From assembly GCF_013385425.1 (NCBI RefSeq), contig NZ_JACAQA010000036.1, positions 59,271-113,388 of the forward strand: a stretch of DNA of 54,118 nt, read 5' to 3'. A program made the translations under genes and the position numbers. This document shows, in pieces, positions 1-7,648 of the stretch (position 1 is its first letter; every line of letters begins with the position of its first letter). The stretch comes from Pseudomonas gingeri (lineage in GTDB: Bacteria > Pseudomonadota > Gammaproteobacteria > Pseudomonadales > Pseudomonadaceae). The notes below the pieces were generated by a model. It was not told the DNA's origin and made no database searches. It saw only the letters and a program-made list of their open reading frames with translations.

Positions 1-555
1 GGTGTTGTCGGTGATCTTGTTTGCGTTGTCAGCGATGGCAGCGGCGTTAGTTTTGTGAGCGGCCGTGTTGGCAGCGATATTGTTCCGATTGGTTTCGACA
101 ATACCGGTGCTCGTGGTGGTAGGCCGGTGCAGCGGTGGCACCTGAGGGAGCGGTGGCTGTTGACCGGGAGCGCATTGCGGGCATAGTGGCGGGAGGGGCG
201 ACACGTATATCCCAACAGCAGAGCCGTCGGGCTGGATGTATGCCTCAAAGGGGGCCGTATTCCCGTTGTTAGGTTTGACCCAAAAAACGCCGGGAGCGGT
301 GGGGTTTGGGTCGACGACCGTATAGGTATTGGGCCTTAGACCTTGTGGGTACTGAGGGACTGGTGGCTGTTGACCGGAACCAATGGGAGCCTCCCACACG
401 GTGCCGCCCTCTGGGGTCGTTCCGAGATAGGTAGCATTCGGGTCGATAGGTCGGCTGAGTATTGGCGTCTGCGGATAGGCTAGTACCTGCTGACTGGCAA
501 TAACACTGGATGCCAGTGCGACCGATATGGCGAGTCGATTAAGGGGTGTTGGCAT
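1..555 (-). CDS. Secreted adhesin-like protein, N-terminal 185 residues (partial)
   Basis: An open frame starts at an ATG whose first base is 555 on the minus strand, preceded by a good AGGAGG ribosome site, and runs off the left edge without a stop. The first ~26 residues look like a signal peptide (NRLAISVALASSVIASQQVLA). The next ~120 residues are rich in Pro, Gly, Gln and Tyr, and a GQQPP.P motif occurs twice. From about residue 150 the sequence becomes an Asn/Ala-rich heptad-like pattern (ETNRNNIAANTAAHKTNAA, then IADNANKITDNT). Such N..I..NT repeats are typical of stalks in trimeric autotransporter (YadA-type) adhesins and of some fibre proteins. The C-terminal anchor lies outside the window, so the family is inferred. 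Absence from simple ORF lists would be explained by the missing stop codon. Confidence 0.7.
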   Translation of the reverse strand, partial: MPTPLNRLAISVALASSVIASQQVLAYPQTPILSRPIDPNATYLGTTPEGGTVWEAPIGSGQQPPVPQYPQGLRPNTYTVVDPNPTAPGVFWVKPNNGNTAPFEAYIQPDGSAVGIYVSPLPPLCPQCAPGQQPPLPQVPPLHRPTTTSTGIVETNRNNIAANTAAHKTNAAAIADNANKITDNT

Positions 556-697
556 GGAATTTCGACCTCCTGGAAAATTGAGGCCGAAATGTATCTATCC
601 ATGTAATCGATAAATGTCGGGATTTTTACCCGTCTTTTGCAAGATATGTCACCGGTTTGGTGACGATTCGAGGTGTGTTTTATGACCCTGTGGTCTT

Positions 698-729
698 ACG
701 GTGGCCGACGCGTCAGCCACCGTATTTTT
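698..729. terminator. Hairpin with short T-run between the adhesin and GNAT genes
   Basis: ACGGTGGC (698-705) and GCCACCGT (716-723) form a perfect 8-bp stem with a 10-nt loop, followed by A and five T on the plus strand. It lies 35 bp beyond the stop of the minus-strand acetyltransferase, but the T-run reads on the opposite strand. It may work weakly in both directions. Confidence 0.4.
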
Positions 730-763
730 AGGTCGAGGGGCACTGCGCTTTCAGGTTGTCCGG

Positions 764-1435
764 TTAACCCCGGCACTCGACCAGAGACTTGATTTGCCCG
801 ACCTCGGTCAGGTTCTCTTCCGACAACCAGCGCTCGAATCCAGCATTCACCGCCGGCCATTCCGAATCGATAATGCTGTACCACGCCGTGTCGCGGTTCC
901 TGCCCTTGACCACCATATGCTGGCGGAACACACCTTCGAAGCTGAAGCCCAAGCGCTCGGCCGCCGTACGCGAGCGGGCGTTGTCGTTGTTGCACTTCCA
1001 CTCCAGGCGCCGGTAACCCGTGGCAAAGGCTTCCTTGGCCAGCAGGTAGACCGCCTCGGTGCTCTTGGGCGAACGCTGCATCGGTGCGCCGAAGGTGACG
1101 TGGCCGATTTCGATACGTCCCTGGGCCGGGACGATTGACATCAGGCTGAGAATGCCCTGGACCTCACCGCTGGCCTTGTCGACCACGCTGAAGAAATACG
1201 GATCGCTATTGGCCGCATGGTTGTTCAGCCAGTCATTGAAGGCGCTGCGCTCCGGGAATGGACCGTAAGGCAGATAATCCCAGAGCTTGGGATCGGCGCC
1301 GGGGCCCGTCAGGGCCTGCCAGAGATCGTCGCCATGGCGGGCCGGATCGAGTTTTTCCAGGACGATAAAACGCCCCTCCAGACGCTGGGCCGAAGGTGCC
1401 GGCGCGCCTTTCCAGTTTGCTAGGGATATCGACAT
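764..1435 (-). CDS. GNAT acetyltransferase, RimJ/RimL type
   Basis: The 223-residue product has the layout of the RimJ/RimL branch of the GNAT family, which moves an acetyl group from acetyl-CoA to an amino group. Visible family features are the N-terminal LEGRFIVLEKLDPARHGDDLW strand-helix, the GRIEIGHVTFGAPMQRS region, the long helix with TEAVYLLAKEAFATGYRRLEW and the closing NARSRTAAERLGFSFEGVFR, where the Asn and Arg/AA-LGF signature pack near the CoA pyrophosphate. The start is supported by AAGGAAA five bases upstream. It is the last gene of a three-gene minus-strand operon (PaiB-like, GNAT, GNAT; 17 bp from the gene before). The substrate cannot be read from sequence; proteins of this shape modify ribosomal proteins or small amines. 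Confidence 0.88.
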   Translation of the reverse strand: MSISLANWKGAPAPSAQRLEGRFIVLEKLDPARHGDDLWQALTGPGADPKLWDYLPYGPFPERSAFNDWLNNHAANSDPYFFSVVDKASGEVQGILSLMSIVPAQGRIEIGHVTFGAPMQRSPKSTEAVYLLAKEAFATGYRRLEWKCNNDNARSRTAAERLGFSFEGVFRQHMVVKGRNRDTAWYSIIDSEWPAVNAGFERWLSEENLTEVGQIKSLVECRG

Positions 1436-1452
1436 GAGGCTTTCCTTGAGGC

Positions 1453-1899
1453 TTACAACGCTTGGCGAAATTGAATGAAACCGGGGCGCTCGGCAATCCG
1501 TTCATACAGCTGGATGGCCGTGGCGTTGGTCTCGTGGGTCAGCCAGTGGACTTTATTGCACCCGGCCTCGGCCGCCGTGGCATAGACATGCTCGATCAGC
1601 AGCCGTCCCAGCCCGGTCCCGCGCTGGCCGGGCGCCACGAACAGGTCCTGCAGGTAGCAGGAATTCTGCACGCTCCAGTTCGACCGATGGTAGATGAAAT
1701 GCACCAGGCCCACGGCCTTGCCGTCCTGCCAGGCGAGGGCGGCGTGGGTGGTTTCGGCCGGGTCGAGAAAACGTTGCCAGGTCGACTGGTAGATCGCGTC
1801 CGGCAGCTCGGTTTCATAGAACTTCAGATAGGCCTGCCATAGCGGGCGCCAAACGGCCTGGTCGGCGGCGCTGACCGGGCGGATCTCGATGGAACTCAT
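1453..1899 (-). CDS. GNAT acetyltransferase, small form
   Basis: A 148-residue single-domain GNAT protein. The acetyl-CoA binding loop is clear: LFVAPGQRGTGLGRLLIEHV carries the Q/R-x-x-G-x-G/A signature, followed by the C-terminal strand with TNATAIQLYERI. The start has AAGGAGTCACC directly upstream, and this ribosome site overlaps the stop of the PaiB-like gene, so the two genes are probably translationally coupled. Small GNATs next to a PaiB-type flavin protein recall the Bacillus paiA/paiB pair, where PaiA acetylates polyamines. That parallel is suggestive only; the sequence is not close enough to call it PaiA. Confidence 0.87.
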   Translation of the reverse strand: MSSIEIRPVSAADQAVWRPLWQAYLKFYETELPDAIYQSTWQRFLDPAETTHAALAWQDGKAVGLVHFIYHRSNWSVQNSCYLQDLFVAPGQRGTGLGRLLIEHVYATAAEAGCNKVHWLTHETNATAIQLYERIAERPGFIQFRQAL

Positions 1900-1908
1900 G
1901 GTGACTCC

Positions 1909-2532
1909 TTAGCGCATCAATTGGGCGAGGGCTTGGTCCTGGCTGTCGGCGCTGGCCGCCAGCCCTTGTTGCACGCCGGCTTGGTCGGCGGCGCTGCGGT
2001 TCTGGCTGAGCTTGCGTTTGCCTTCCAGGCGCTGGATCGGTATGGCAAAACCGACAATGGCCTTGAGCATGCTCTCGATGTACGGCGCGGGGGCGTCGGC
2101 AACTTTCCACGGCTTGTCCCGGCCCGCTTCATGGCGGTCGGTCAGGGCGCTGACCAGGTTGAGCAGGCGATCAGCGTCATCGAATACTTCGGCCTGGCCG
2201 TAGGCGTGCACGGCCACGTAATTCCAGGTCGGCACGACCTTGCCGTGCTCTGCCTTGGCGGGATAGAAGGACGGGCTGACATAGGCATCGGCCCCCGGGA
2301 AGATCACCAGCACTTCACCGCCCTCCGCCAGTTCCTGCCACTGCGGATTGGCCCGGGCCAGATGGCCATAGAGCGTGCCATTGGGACCTTGCTCGGGGCG
2401 CAGCAACAGCGGCACATGGATGGCTTGCAGGCCGAGCTTGCCATGGGTGACCAGTGTCGCCAGGCGAGTGCCCTGGATATGTTGCTGCAGGGTGAGCAGG
2501 TCTTGTTCGGAAAAGGCGCTGGGTGTGTACAT
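1909..2532 (-). CDS. PaiB-like FMN-binding protein (putative negative regulator)
   Basis: The 207-residue product belongs to the PaiB family (FMN-binding split barrel; annotated as negative transcriptional regulator in Bacillus). The opening MYTPSAF and the sequences IPLLLRPEQGPNGTLYGHLARANPQW and TWNYVAVHAYGQAEVFDD match the split-barrel core that holds the flavin phosphate. I place the start at 2532, where AAGGAAA lies five bases upstream, rather than at an in-frame ATG 78 bp earlier that has no site. It heads the operon with the two acetyltransferases and is divergent from the MocR regulator, 90 bp away. That pairing is common in proteobacteria and suggests the MocR protein controls this operon. 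Confidence 0.87.
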   Translation of the reverse strand: MYTPSAFSEQDLLTLQQHIQGTRLATLVTHGKLGLQAIHVPLLLRPEQGPNGTLYGHLARANPQWQELAEGGEVLVIFPGADAYVSPSFYPAKAEHGKVVPTWNYVAVHAYGQAEVFDDADRLLNLVSALTDRHEAGRDKPWKVADAPAPYIESMLKAIVGFAIPIQRLEGKRKLSQNRSAADQAGVQQGLAASADSQDQALAQLMR

Positions 2533-2622
2533 GGAAATTTTCCTTGGCGAATACCTGCATCCTAGGCAGGCTATTGGTTGGTTGTAAGAGCCATTGTCGG
2601 CGATTTTCATAGGTCCAATGCC

Positions 2623-4173
2623 ATGCCCAGTCCATCGTTGCCCCTGCCGTTCGACCCCGCCGGGATCTACCTCGATCCGGCCAAGGGACTCAGTCGCCAG
2701 CTCTATCAGGCCTTGCGCCTGCGGGTGCTGGACGGGCGCCTGGCGAGTGGCAGCCGTCTGCCGGCCAGCCGCGACCTGGCCAGCGCCCTGGCGATTTCCC
2801 GCAACAGCGTGGTGCGGGCCTATGACCAGCTCTACGCCGAAGGCTTTATCGAGGGCCGGATCGGCGATGGCACCTACGTGGCGCAGTTGCCGGAAAAAGC
2901 CCTGCCGATCAAAAAGTTGTCCACAAAACTATCCACAGAGTTTTCAACAGGCTTACCCACAGGGTTATCCACAAAATCACCCGAAACCGCTGGGGTTACA
3001 TCCAGTAAAGTTATCCACAATCTGGCCATGGAGCGCATCGAGAGCAACCCGATGCACAAGCCACCGAGCGGTCCGCCTCGGGCTTTTCGGGTGGGTGTGC
3101 CGGCGTTCGACCTGTTTCCCTTTGGCGTCTGGGCCAAGCTGCAGGCGGCTTTCTGGCGTAAACCGGATTTGCAGTTGCTGTGTTACGGCGAGGCGGCGGG
3201 GGAGGCGCGCTTGCGCGGCCTGATCGCGGCTTACTTGCGCAGCTCTCGGGGCCTGTCCTGCACGCCTGAGCAAATTGTGATCACCAGTGGCGCGCAGCAG
3301 GGCATTAGCCTTTGTGCACAGTTGCTGGTGGACCCCGGCGATGGCGTCGCGGTGGAGAATCCCGGGTACCGCGCGGCCCGTTTGGCCTTCGCGGTGGCGG
3401 GGGCCACGCTGCATGGCGTGACGGTGGACCATGAGGGGCTCGATTGCGTCGAACTCGCGCAATTGCCGGACTGTCGGCTGGCCTATGTGACCCCCTCCCA
3501 TCAATACCCCACCGGGGTGATCATGAGCCTGGCCCGGCGCCTGGAGCTGCTGGCCTGGGCCGAGCGCAGCGGCGGCTGGATCGTCGAGGACGACTACGAC
3601 GGCGAGTACCGCTACAGCGGCGCGCCGCTGGCACCCTTGGCGGCGCTGGATCGGCAGGGGCGGGTGCTGTATGTCGGGACCTTCGGCAAGATCGCCTTTC
3701 CGGCGTTGCGCCTCGGCTACCTGGTGCTGCCGCCGACGCTGGTCGAGGCCTTTGCCCAGCGCCGCGCCCTGGATATGCGGCACTCGGAGGTCAGCACCCA
3801 GGCGGTGATGGCCGAGTTCATGGCCGCCGGGCACTTCCAGCGGCATATCCGCCGCATGCGCCGGGCCGCGCTGAGTCGGCGCAATGCCTTGTTGGCCCAT
3901 TGGCCGGCGAATATCCCGGGCTGTGGCGACTTGCCGGCGGTTGCGGCGGGCCTGCACCTGACGGTGCCGGTGGAGAGTCTGGCCCGGGAGCGGGAACTGA
4001 TCGCGCAGGCCGAGAGCGTCGGTGTCGAAATCAGCCCCTTGAGCAGCTACTGGATCACTCAGCCCGAACCGCCCGAAGACCGGCGTGCCGGCCTGGTACT
4101 GGGGTTCGCGGCGGTACCGGAGGTGGATATCGAGTCGGCGCTGGCACGCTTGCGCACAGCCTGGAAGCTTTAG
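2623..4173 (+). CDS. MocR/GabR-type regulator: GntR DNA-binding domain fused to aminotransferase-like domain
   Basis: The 516-residue protein has a winged helix-turn-helix of the GntR type (residues ~15-85, with SRQLYQALRLRVLDGRL, SRLPASRDLA and NSVVRAYDQLYAEGF), a linker (~95-145) and a type-I aminotransferase fold. The pyridoxal phosphate lysine is visible as K356 in YVGTFGKIAFPALRLGY, and the phosphate/ring-binding DDYDGEYRY precedes it. Family members use PLP-bound ligands to switch genes for GABA, vitamin B6, taurine or amino acid use. I chose the ATG at 2623 over an in-frame one at 2578, which would add residues unlike the family. The linker is odd: five LSTx-type tetrapeptides encoded by a 12-bp tandem repeat whose units resemble DnaA boxes (separate entry). 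It is divergent from the PaiB-like operon, its likely target. Confidence 0.92.
   Translation: MPSPSLPLPFDPAGIYLDPAKGLSRQLYQALRLRVLDGRLASGSRLPASRDLASALAISRNSVVRAYDQLYAEGFIEGRIGDGTYVAQLPEKALPIKKLSTKLSTEFSTGLPTGLSTKSPETAGVTSSKVIHNLAMERIESNPMHKPPSGPPRAFRVGVPAFDLFPFGVWAKLQAAFWRKPDLQLLCYGEAAGEARLRGLIAAYLRSSRGLSCTPEQIVITSGAQQGISLCAQLLVDPGDGVAVENPGYRAARLAFAVAGATLHGVTVDHEGLDCVELAQLPDCRLAYVTPSHQYPTGVIMSLARRLELLAWAERSGGWIVEDDYDGEYRYSGAPLAPLAALDRQGRVLYVGTFGKIAFPALRLGYLVLPPTLVEAFAQRRALDMRHSEVSTQAVMAEFMAAGHFQRHIRRMRRAALSRRNALLAHWPANIPGCGDLPAVAAGLHLTVPVESLARERELIAQAESVGVEISPLSSYWITQPEPPEDRRAGLVLGFAAVPEVDIESALARLRTAWKL
2917..3019. repeat. Tandem array of DnaA-box-like 9-mers inside the MocR linker
   Basis: Five units start at 2917, 2929, 2941, 2953 and 2965, exactly 12 bp apart: TTGTCCACA, CTATCCACA, TTTTCAACA, TTACCCACA and TTATCCACA. 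A sixth unit, TTATCCACA, lies at 3011. Against the DnaA-box consensus TTWTNCACA, units five and six match perfectly and units one to four differ at one position each. All units are on the same strand. In the protein they encode LSTK, LSTE, FSTG, LPTG, LSTK and, for the last, VIHN in another frame phase. The last unit is in a different reading phase from the first five, so a repeat of the tetrapeptide alone does not explain it. Binding is inferred, not shown. Confidence 0.75.
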
Positions 4174-4259
4174 TCGCAAAGGGTAGTAACCGGCTACCGC
4201 AGGCCGTCGCGCGGTCGATGTTTATTTATTCCCGGAACCCGCCACCAGGATAAATCGAC

Positions 4260-7200
4260 ATGACGTCCCCCCTTGCGCGCGCAGTCTTGAGCGAAAGCGA
4301 ACAGGCTGAGAGGGTCTACACCCTCAGTGATTATTTTGCCCAGCGACCGACCCTGGAAAGCGTGGCGCCCGGCCTGGTCCGCGACATGCTGGAAGACCAC
4401 TACCCGGCGCAGGGCGAGCGGCTGACCCATGCCGCGCTGATCGAGCCGGAACCGTGCGGCATTCAGGTGGAATACCGGGTCCTGACCCTGGCGCACTTGT
4501 TGATCGAGCGCTTCCTGGGCGAAGAAAAGCGGATATGTCCGGCCGGCAGCTATGTGACGCTCTATCCGGGCGCGGAGCATCCGGAGCAGTTGTCCCTGAG
4601 CGTTGAGATGCTCGATACGCTGCTGGACGAGTGGGCTCCGTTGTTGCTGGAGGCGTACAAACAGGGTCTGGTGGACTTCTGGAACTCGCCACTGGCGGGG
4701 GATGTCGCCCCCTGGCAGCGCCTTTCCGAATTCTTCGCGGCGCAATTGCGCCTGGCGTGCGCGGCGCTGTCGGGCGATGAATTGGCCGGTGTGAGTGCAG
4801 TGCTCGACTATCCCGACCTGAAGGCGCGCGAGGCCAAGTTCGGCAGTGATTGCGCGCAGGCCTATATCCCTATCATCGATAGCCGCATCAAGGGGCCCGA
4901 GCCCTTGCGCATCCAGGCACTGGTTATCAGCCACTGGGTCGGCAAGCGTCAGATCGTCTTGCTTTACAGCCTGTTCGGCGGGATCGAAACCTTCGATTCC
5001 ACCCGAGCGCTTGAAGAGTCCCTGAGTGTGACATTGAGCGGCGAGGACTCGGGTTTCAGGAGTTACTCGCCGGACCATCATATCTTCGATGCCCTGACCG
5101 TGAGCCTGCTGGTACGCCAGTTGGAGGCCATCGATGCGATCAAGCCAAGTGACTATCGCGACCCGGAGGCCCTTGAGCAACACCTGCGTGAGTTGACTGG
5201 TTTGCAGGCCTTGTTCGGTGCCTTTCGTTCCGGTCACGAGGCGAAATTGGCGAGCCTGGATGACTTGCTCCCCGAGGCGTTGCGCAAGGCGTCGGCGGCG
5301 GATCGCACGCGTTATGGTCGTTACGTGGCGGCGCTTGCGACGGTGCATCGGGGTCATGCCGGCAAGGCGTTTCTCGATGGCATTCCCGATATCCGGACCT
5401 TTGCCGGCCAGTCGTTGCGGGCGAGTTTGCAGGCGAAATATCCAGCGGCCGCGAGCGTGTCGGTCAGCGATATCAGCGTGACCCTGACGCGTATCGCCAA
5501 CAGCCCCTCCGAAATGGTCGACAGTGCGCTTGACGCTCGCTATGAGTCACAGGCCCAGGATTATGTCGCCATGGCGCTGAAGAACCTTGAGGCCTTTCCT
5601 CTTGGCGCATTGGCGCAGGTTCATTACCAGGGTCGGACAGCGCCTCCCTGGATGAGCTATGACGCGCTGCGCACGGCGGTGAGCGACGCCGATATCGGCA
5701 GGACCTACCCCGAGTTGCTCAGGCAGAAATTGCAGCGCGATCAGGCCGAACGAGCCCGGCAAGAAGGGCTGTTTACCGACTACCTGCGGGTCCTGCTGCC
5801 GATGTGGGCGCTGGAGCTGCGGCTCGAGCGGAAACTGACGGAGACCGCCCGTCTTTATGTCGAGGCGGTGGTGACCCGGGACGTTGGCGTCCGTGAGGTG
5901 CTGGGGCAGCCCATCGTGGTCAGGCCAATGGCTTTTCTGGCGCATCCCGGTGCCACGGCGGACCGGGTGCGCAATATGTTTGTGATTGGCCCGCAGGCGA
6001 CGGCCCAGGGCCCGCAGGTGCTGTGCCGCCCCAGCGCCAGGGTGCTCTTGCTTGAGTTTCCATCCTGGGCCGGCTTGTTGACGGCCATCCAGCAGGAGGG
6101 ACCTTTGCAGCAGTCGGTGCTCGACGGCCTGGACAGCGCAAGGCGTTCAACCTATGAGGATGGCGGATTCAAGGAGCCGCACCTGACCCGGGTGACCAAC
6201 TCCGATTGGAATATCCCGGACACCCCTGAGCCGGCTGCGCTGGACACCACGCCGCTGTCCGGGTCGTTTTGCGCGGCACTGTTCGCCGCCAGCGTCGAGG
6301 CGTTGATCGCGCAGGCCGAGGCGGACTCGGTGTCCAATGCCGAGGATCGCTGGAGCCGTTTCGTCGATCTGGGTTGGGCCTTGTTCGGCCTGCTACAGCC
6401 CTTGTTGCCTGGGCCCCTGGCGGGTTTCGGCTGGCTTGTGCAATTGCTCTCCAGCCTCAAGGCCTTGGCCGATTCCCATGCGTCCCATCCCTGGGTGGCG
6501 TTCGCCGACGTCTTGCTGAACCTGGCGGTCGTGCTGGTGTATCACCGTCGGCCACTGATCGGGCAAGCCGGGGCCGTGGGCCCCAGGCCTGTCCTCAGTA
6601 ACGCGGTGATCAAGGAGCCTGTCGCCAGCGCGACGAATCAACTGGTCTTTGCCTGGACCCGCCCGGGGCGTCAGTTCACGGCTTCCGAGCTGGTCCGGTT
6701 GGAGAAGTTCAAGCTGTCGCTGTCCGAGGCGCCCGGCACCTTGCTGGAGTCGGGCGACTGGAAAGGTCTGTATCGGCGCGACAAGCTTTTCTATGCCCGG
6801 GTCGACGATGCCTGGTTTCGGGTGTCGCGCAAACTCGATGGGGTGGTGATCATTGATGACCTCCACCCGGCGCGACAGGGTCCCTGGTTGAGGCGCGACA
6901 GCTCGGGGCTTTGGCAGTTGGATCGCGGCCTGCGCCTGCTGGGCGGCGTGGGCGAATTGAGTGTACGTGCCGCGAAGAAGCTCAAGTCGCTGGAGAAGAA
7001 GGCCCGTGATCTGTTGGAGAGCGTGCCGACGCTGCTGGCGGACGCCGAACGCAGTGCGAGCCTGGTGCAGGTCCCGCGTGATATCGAGGACATGCTCGGG
7101 ATGAAGGCGCAGCCATTTTCAGCGCTCGGCAGGGAACTGCGGGATTTGACCCAGGGGCTTTCACAGTCTCCGCGGTTTTTGATTGCCGACCTGGAGCAGA

Positions 7201-7610
7201 CCGCGAGCACCTTGAACAAAAAGGGGCTGAGTCTGCGGGTCAACCTGACCAAGAAGCGCTTGCCGAGCGCCGCCGCCGTTGAGTTCCTGGCGCAGGAAGA
7301 GCAGATCACGGTCCACAAGCTGGGTGAGCGCCGGGATATCTCCGGCGGCAAGGGCAACGACTTCCTCGATGAGTACGAGATTCGCGACCGGCAGGGCAGG
7401 CCGCTGTGGTACGCGCATTTCCATTACCTGAGCGCGACCACGCCGGCGGCCCGTTTTTCCAAGGCTCACCTCAAGACCCGCGAGCAACGGTTTAAAGGGC
7501 TCAGTTTTCAGCGGGCCCAGGAGAGCGCCGGAAGCAAAGTCGATGCTATCTGGCGTGGAGACATCGGCCCCAAGCTGGCAGCGGCGTTGTTCCTGCCACC
7601 GAGTGCCTGA
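4260..7610 (+). CDS. Large toxin-like protein of unknown function (DUF6543/dermonecrotic-toxin-like type)
   Basis: A 1116-residue protein, start supported by AGGA nine bases upstream. It has no signal peptide. Its layout is that of the very large Pseudomonas proteins annotated as DUF6543 or dermonecrotic toxin domain-containing: an N-terminal helical part with YTLSDYFAQRPTLESVAPGLVRDML, a middle of long charged helices, and two hydrophobic helices at about 695-765 (LGWALFGLLQPLLPGPLAGF and VAFADVLLNLAVVLVY). The tail is basic and ends with a compact region containing DEYEIRDRQGRPLWYAHFHY and THLKTREQR-like sequence, which recurs at the C-termini of that group. I recognise the general type rather than a specific domain. 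It stands alone between the MocR gene and a terminator hairpin, with no obvious immunity or secretion gene beside it. The family call rests on memory of similar proteins. Confidence 0.6.
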   Translation: MTSPLARAVLSESEQAERVYTLSDYFAQRPTLESVAPGLVRDMLEDHYPAQGERLTHAALIEPEPCGIQVEYRVLTLAHLLIERFLGEEKRICPAGSYVTLYPGAEHPEQLSLSVEMLDTLLDEWAPLLLEAYKQGLVDFWNSPLAGDVAPWQRLSEFFAAQLRLACAALSGDELAGVSAVLDYPDLKAREAKFGSDCAQAYIPIIDSRIKGPEPLRIQALVISHWVGKRQIVLLYSLFGGIETFDSTRALEESLSVTLSGEDSGFRSYSPDHHIFDALTVSLLVRQLEAIDAIKPSDYRDPEALEQHLRELTGLQALFGAFRSGHEAKLASLDDLLPEALRKASAADRTRYGRYVAALATVHRGHAGKAFLDGIPDIRTFAGQSLRASLQAKYPAAASVSVSDISVTLTRIANSPSEMVDSALDARYESQAQDYVAMALKNLEAFPLGALAQVHYQGRTAPPWMSYDALRTAVSDADIGRTYPELLRQKLQRDQAERARQEGLFTDYLRVLLPMWALELRLERKLTETARLYVEAVVTRDVGVREVLGQPIVVRPMAFLAHPGATADRVRNMFVIGPQATAQGPQVLCRPSARVLLLEFPSWAGLLTAIQQEGPLQQSVLDGLDSARRSTYEDGGFKEPHLTRVTNSDWNIPDTPEPAALDTTPLSGSFCAALFAASVEALIAQAEADSVSNAEDRWSRFVDLGWALFGLLQPLLPGPLAGFGWLVQLLSSLKALADSHASHPWVAFADVLLNLAVVLVYHRRPLIGQAGAVGPRPVLSNAVIKEPVASATNQLVFAWTRPGRQFTASELVRLEKFKLSLSEAPGTLLESGDWKGLYRRDKLFYARVDDAWFRVSRKLDGVVIIDDLHPARQGPWLRRDSSGLWQLDRGLRLLGGVGELSVRAAKKLKSLEKKARDLLESVPTLLADAERSASLVQVPRDIEDMLGMKAQPFSALGRELRDLTQGLSQSPRFLIADLEQTASTLNKKGLSLRVNLTKKRLPSAAAVEFLAQEEQITVHKLGERRDISGGKGNDFLDEYEIRDRQGRPLWYAHFHYLSATTPAARFSKAHLKTREQRFKGLSFQRAQESAGSKVDAIWRGDIGPKLAAALFLPPSA

Positions 7611-7615
7611 AGATC

Positions 7616-7643
7616 GCCCCCGCCCCCTGTAGGGGGCGGGGGC
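7616..7643. terminator. Perfect 12-bp hairpin between convergent genes
   Basis: GCCCCCGCCCCC (7616-7627), loop TGTA, GGGGGCGGGGGC (7632-7643). It sits between the stop of the large plus-strand gene (7610) and the stop of the minus-strand binding-protein gene (7649). Neither side has a proper T-run, but the very stable stem in a convergent gap indicates a bidirectional transcription end or mRNA 3'-end protector. Confidence 0.65.
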
Positions 7644-7648
7644 AACAC

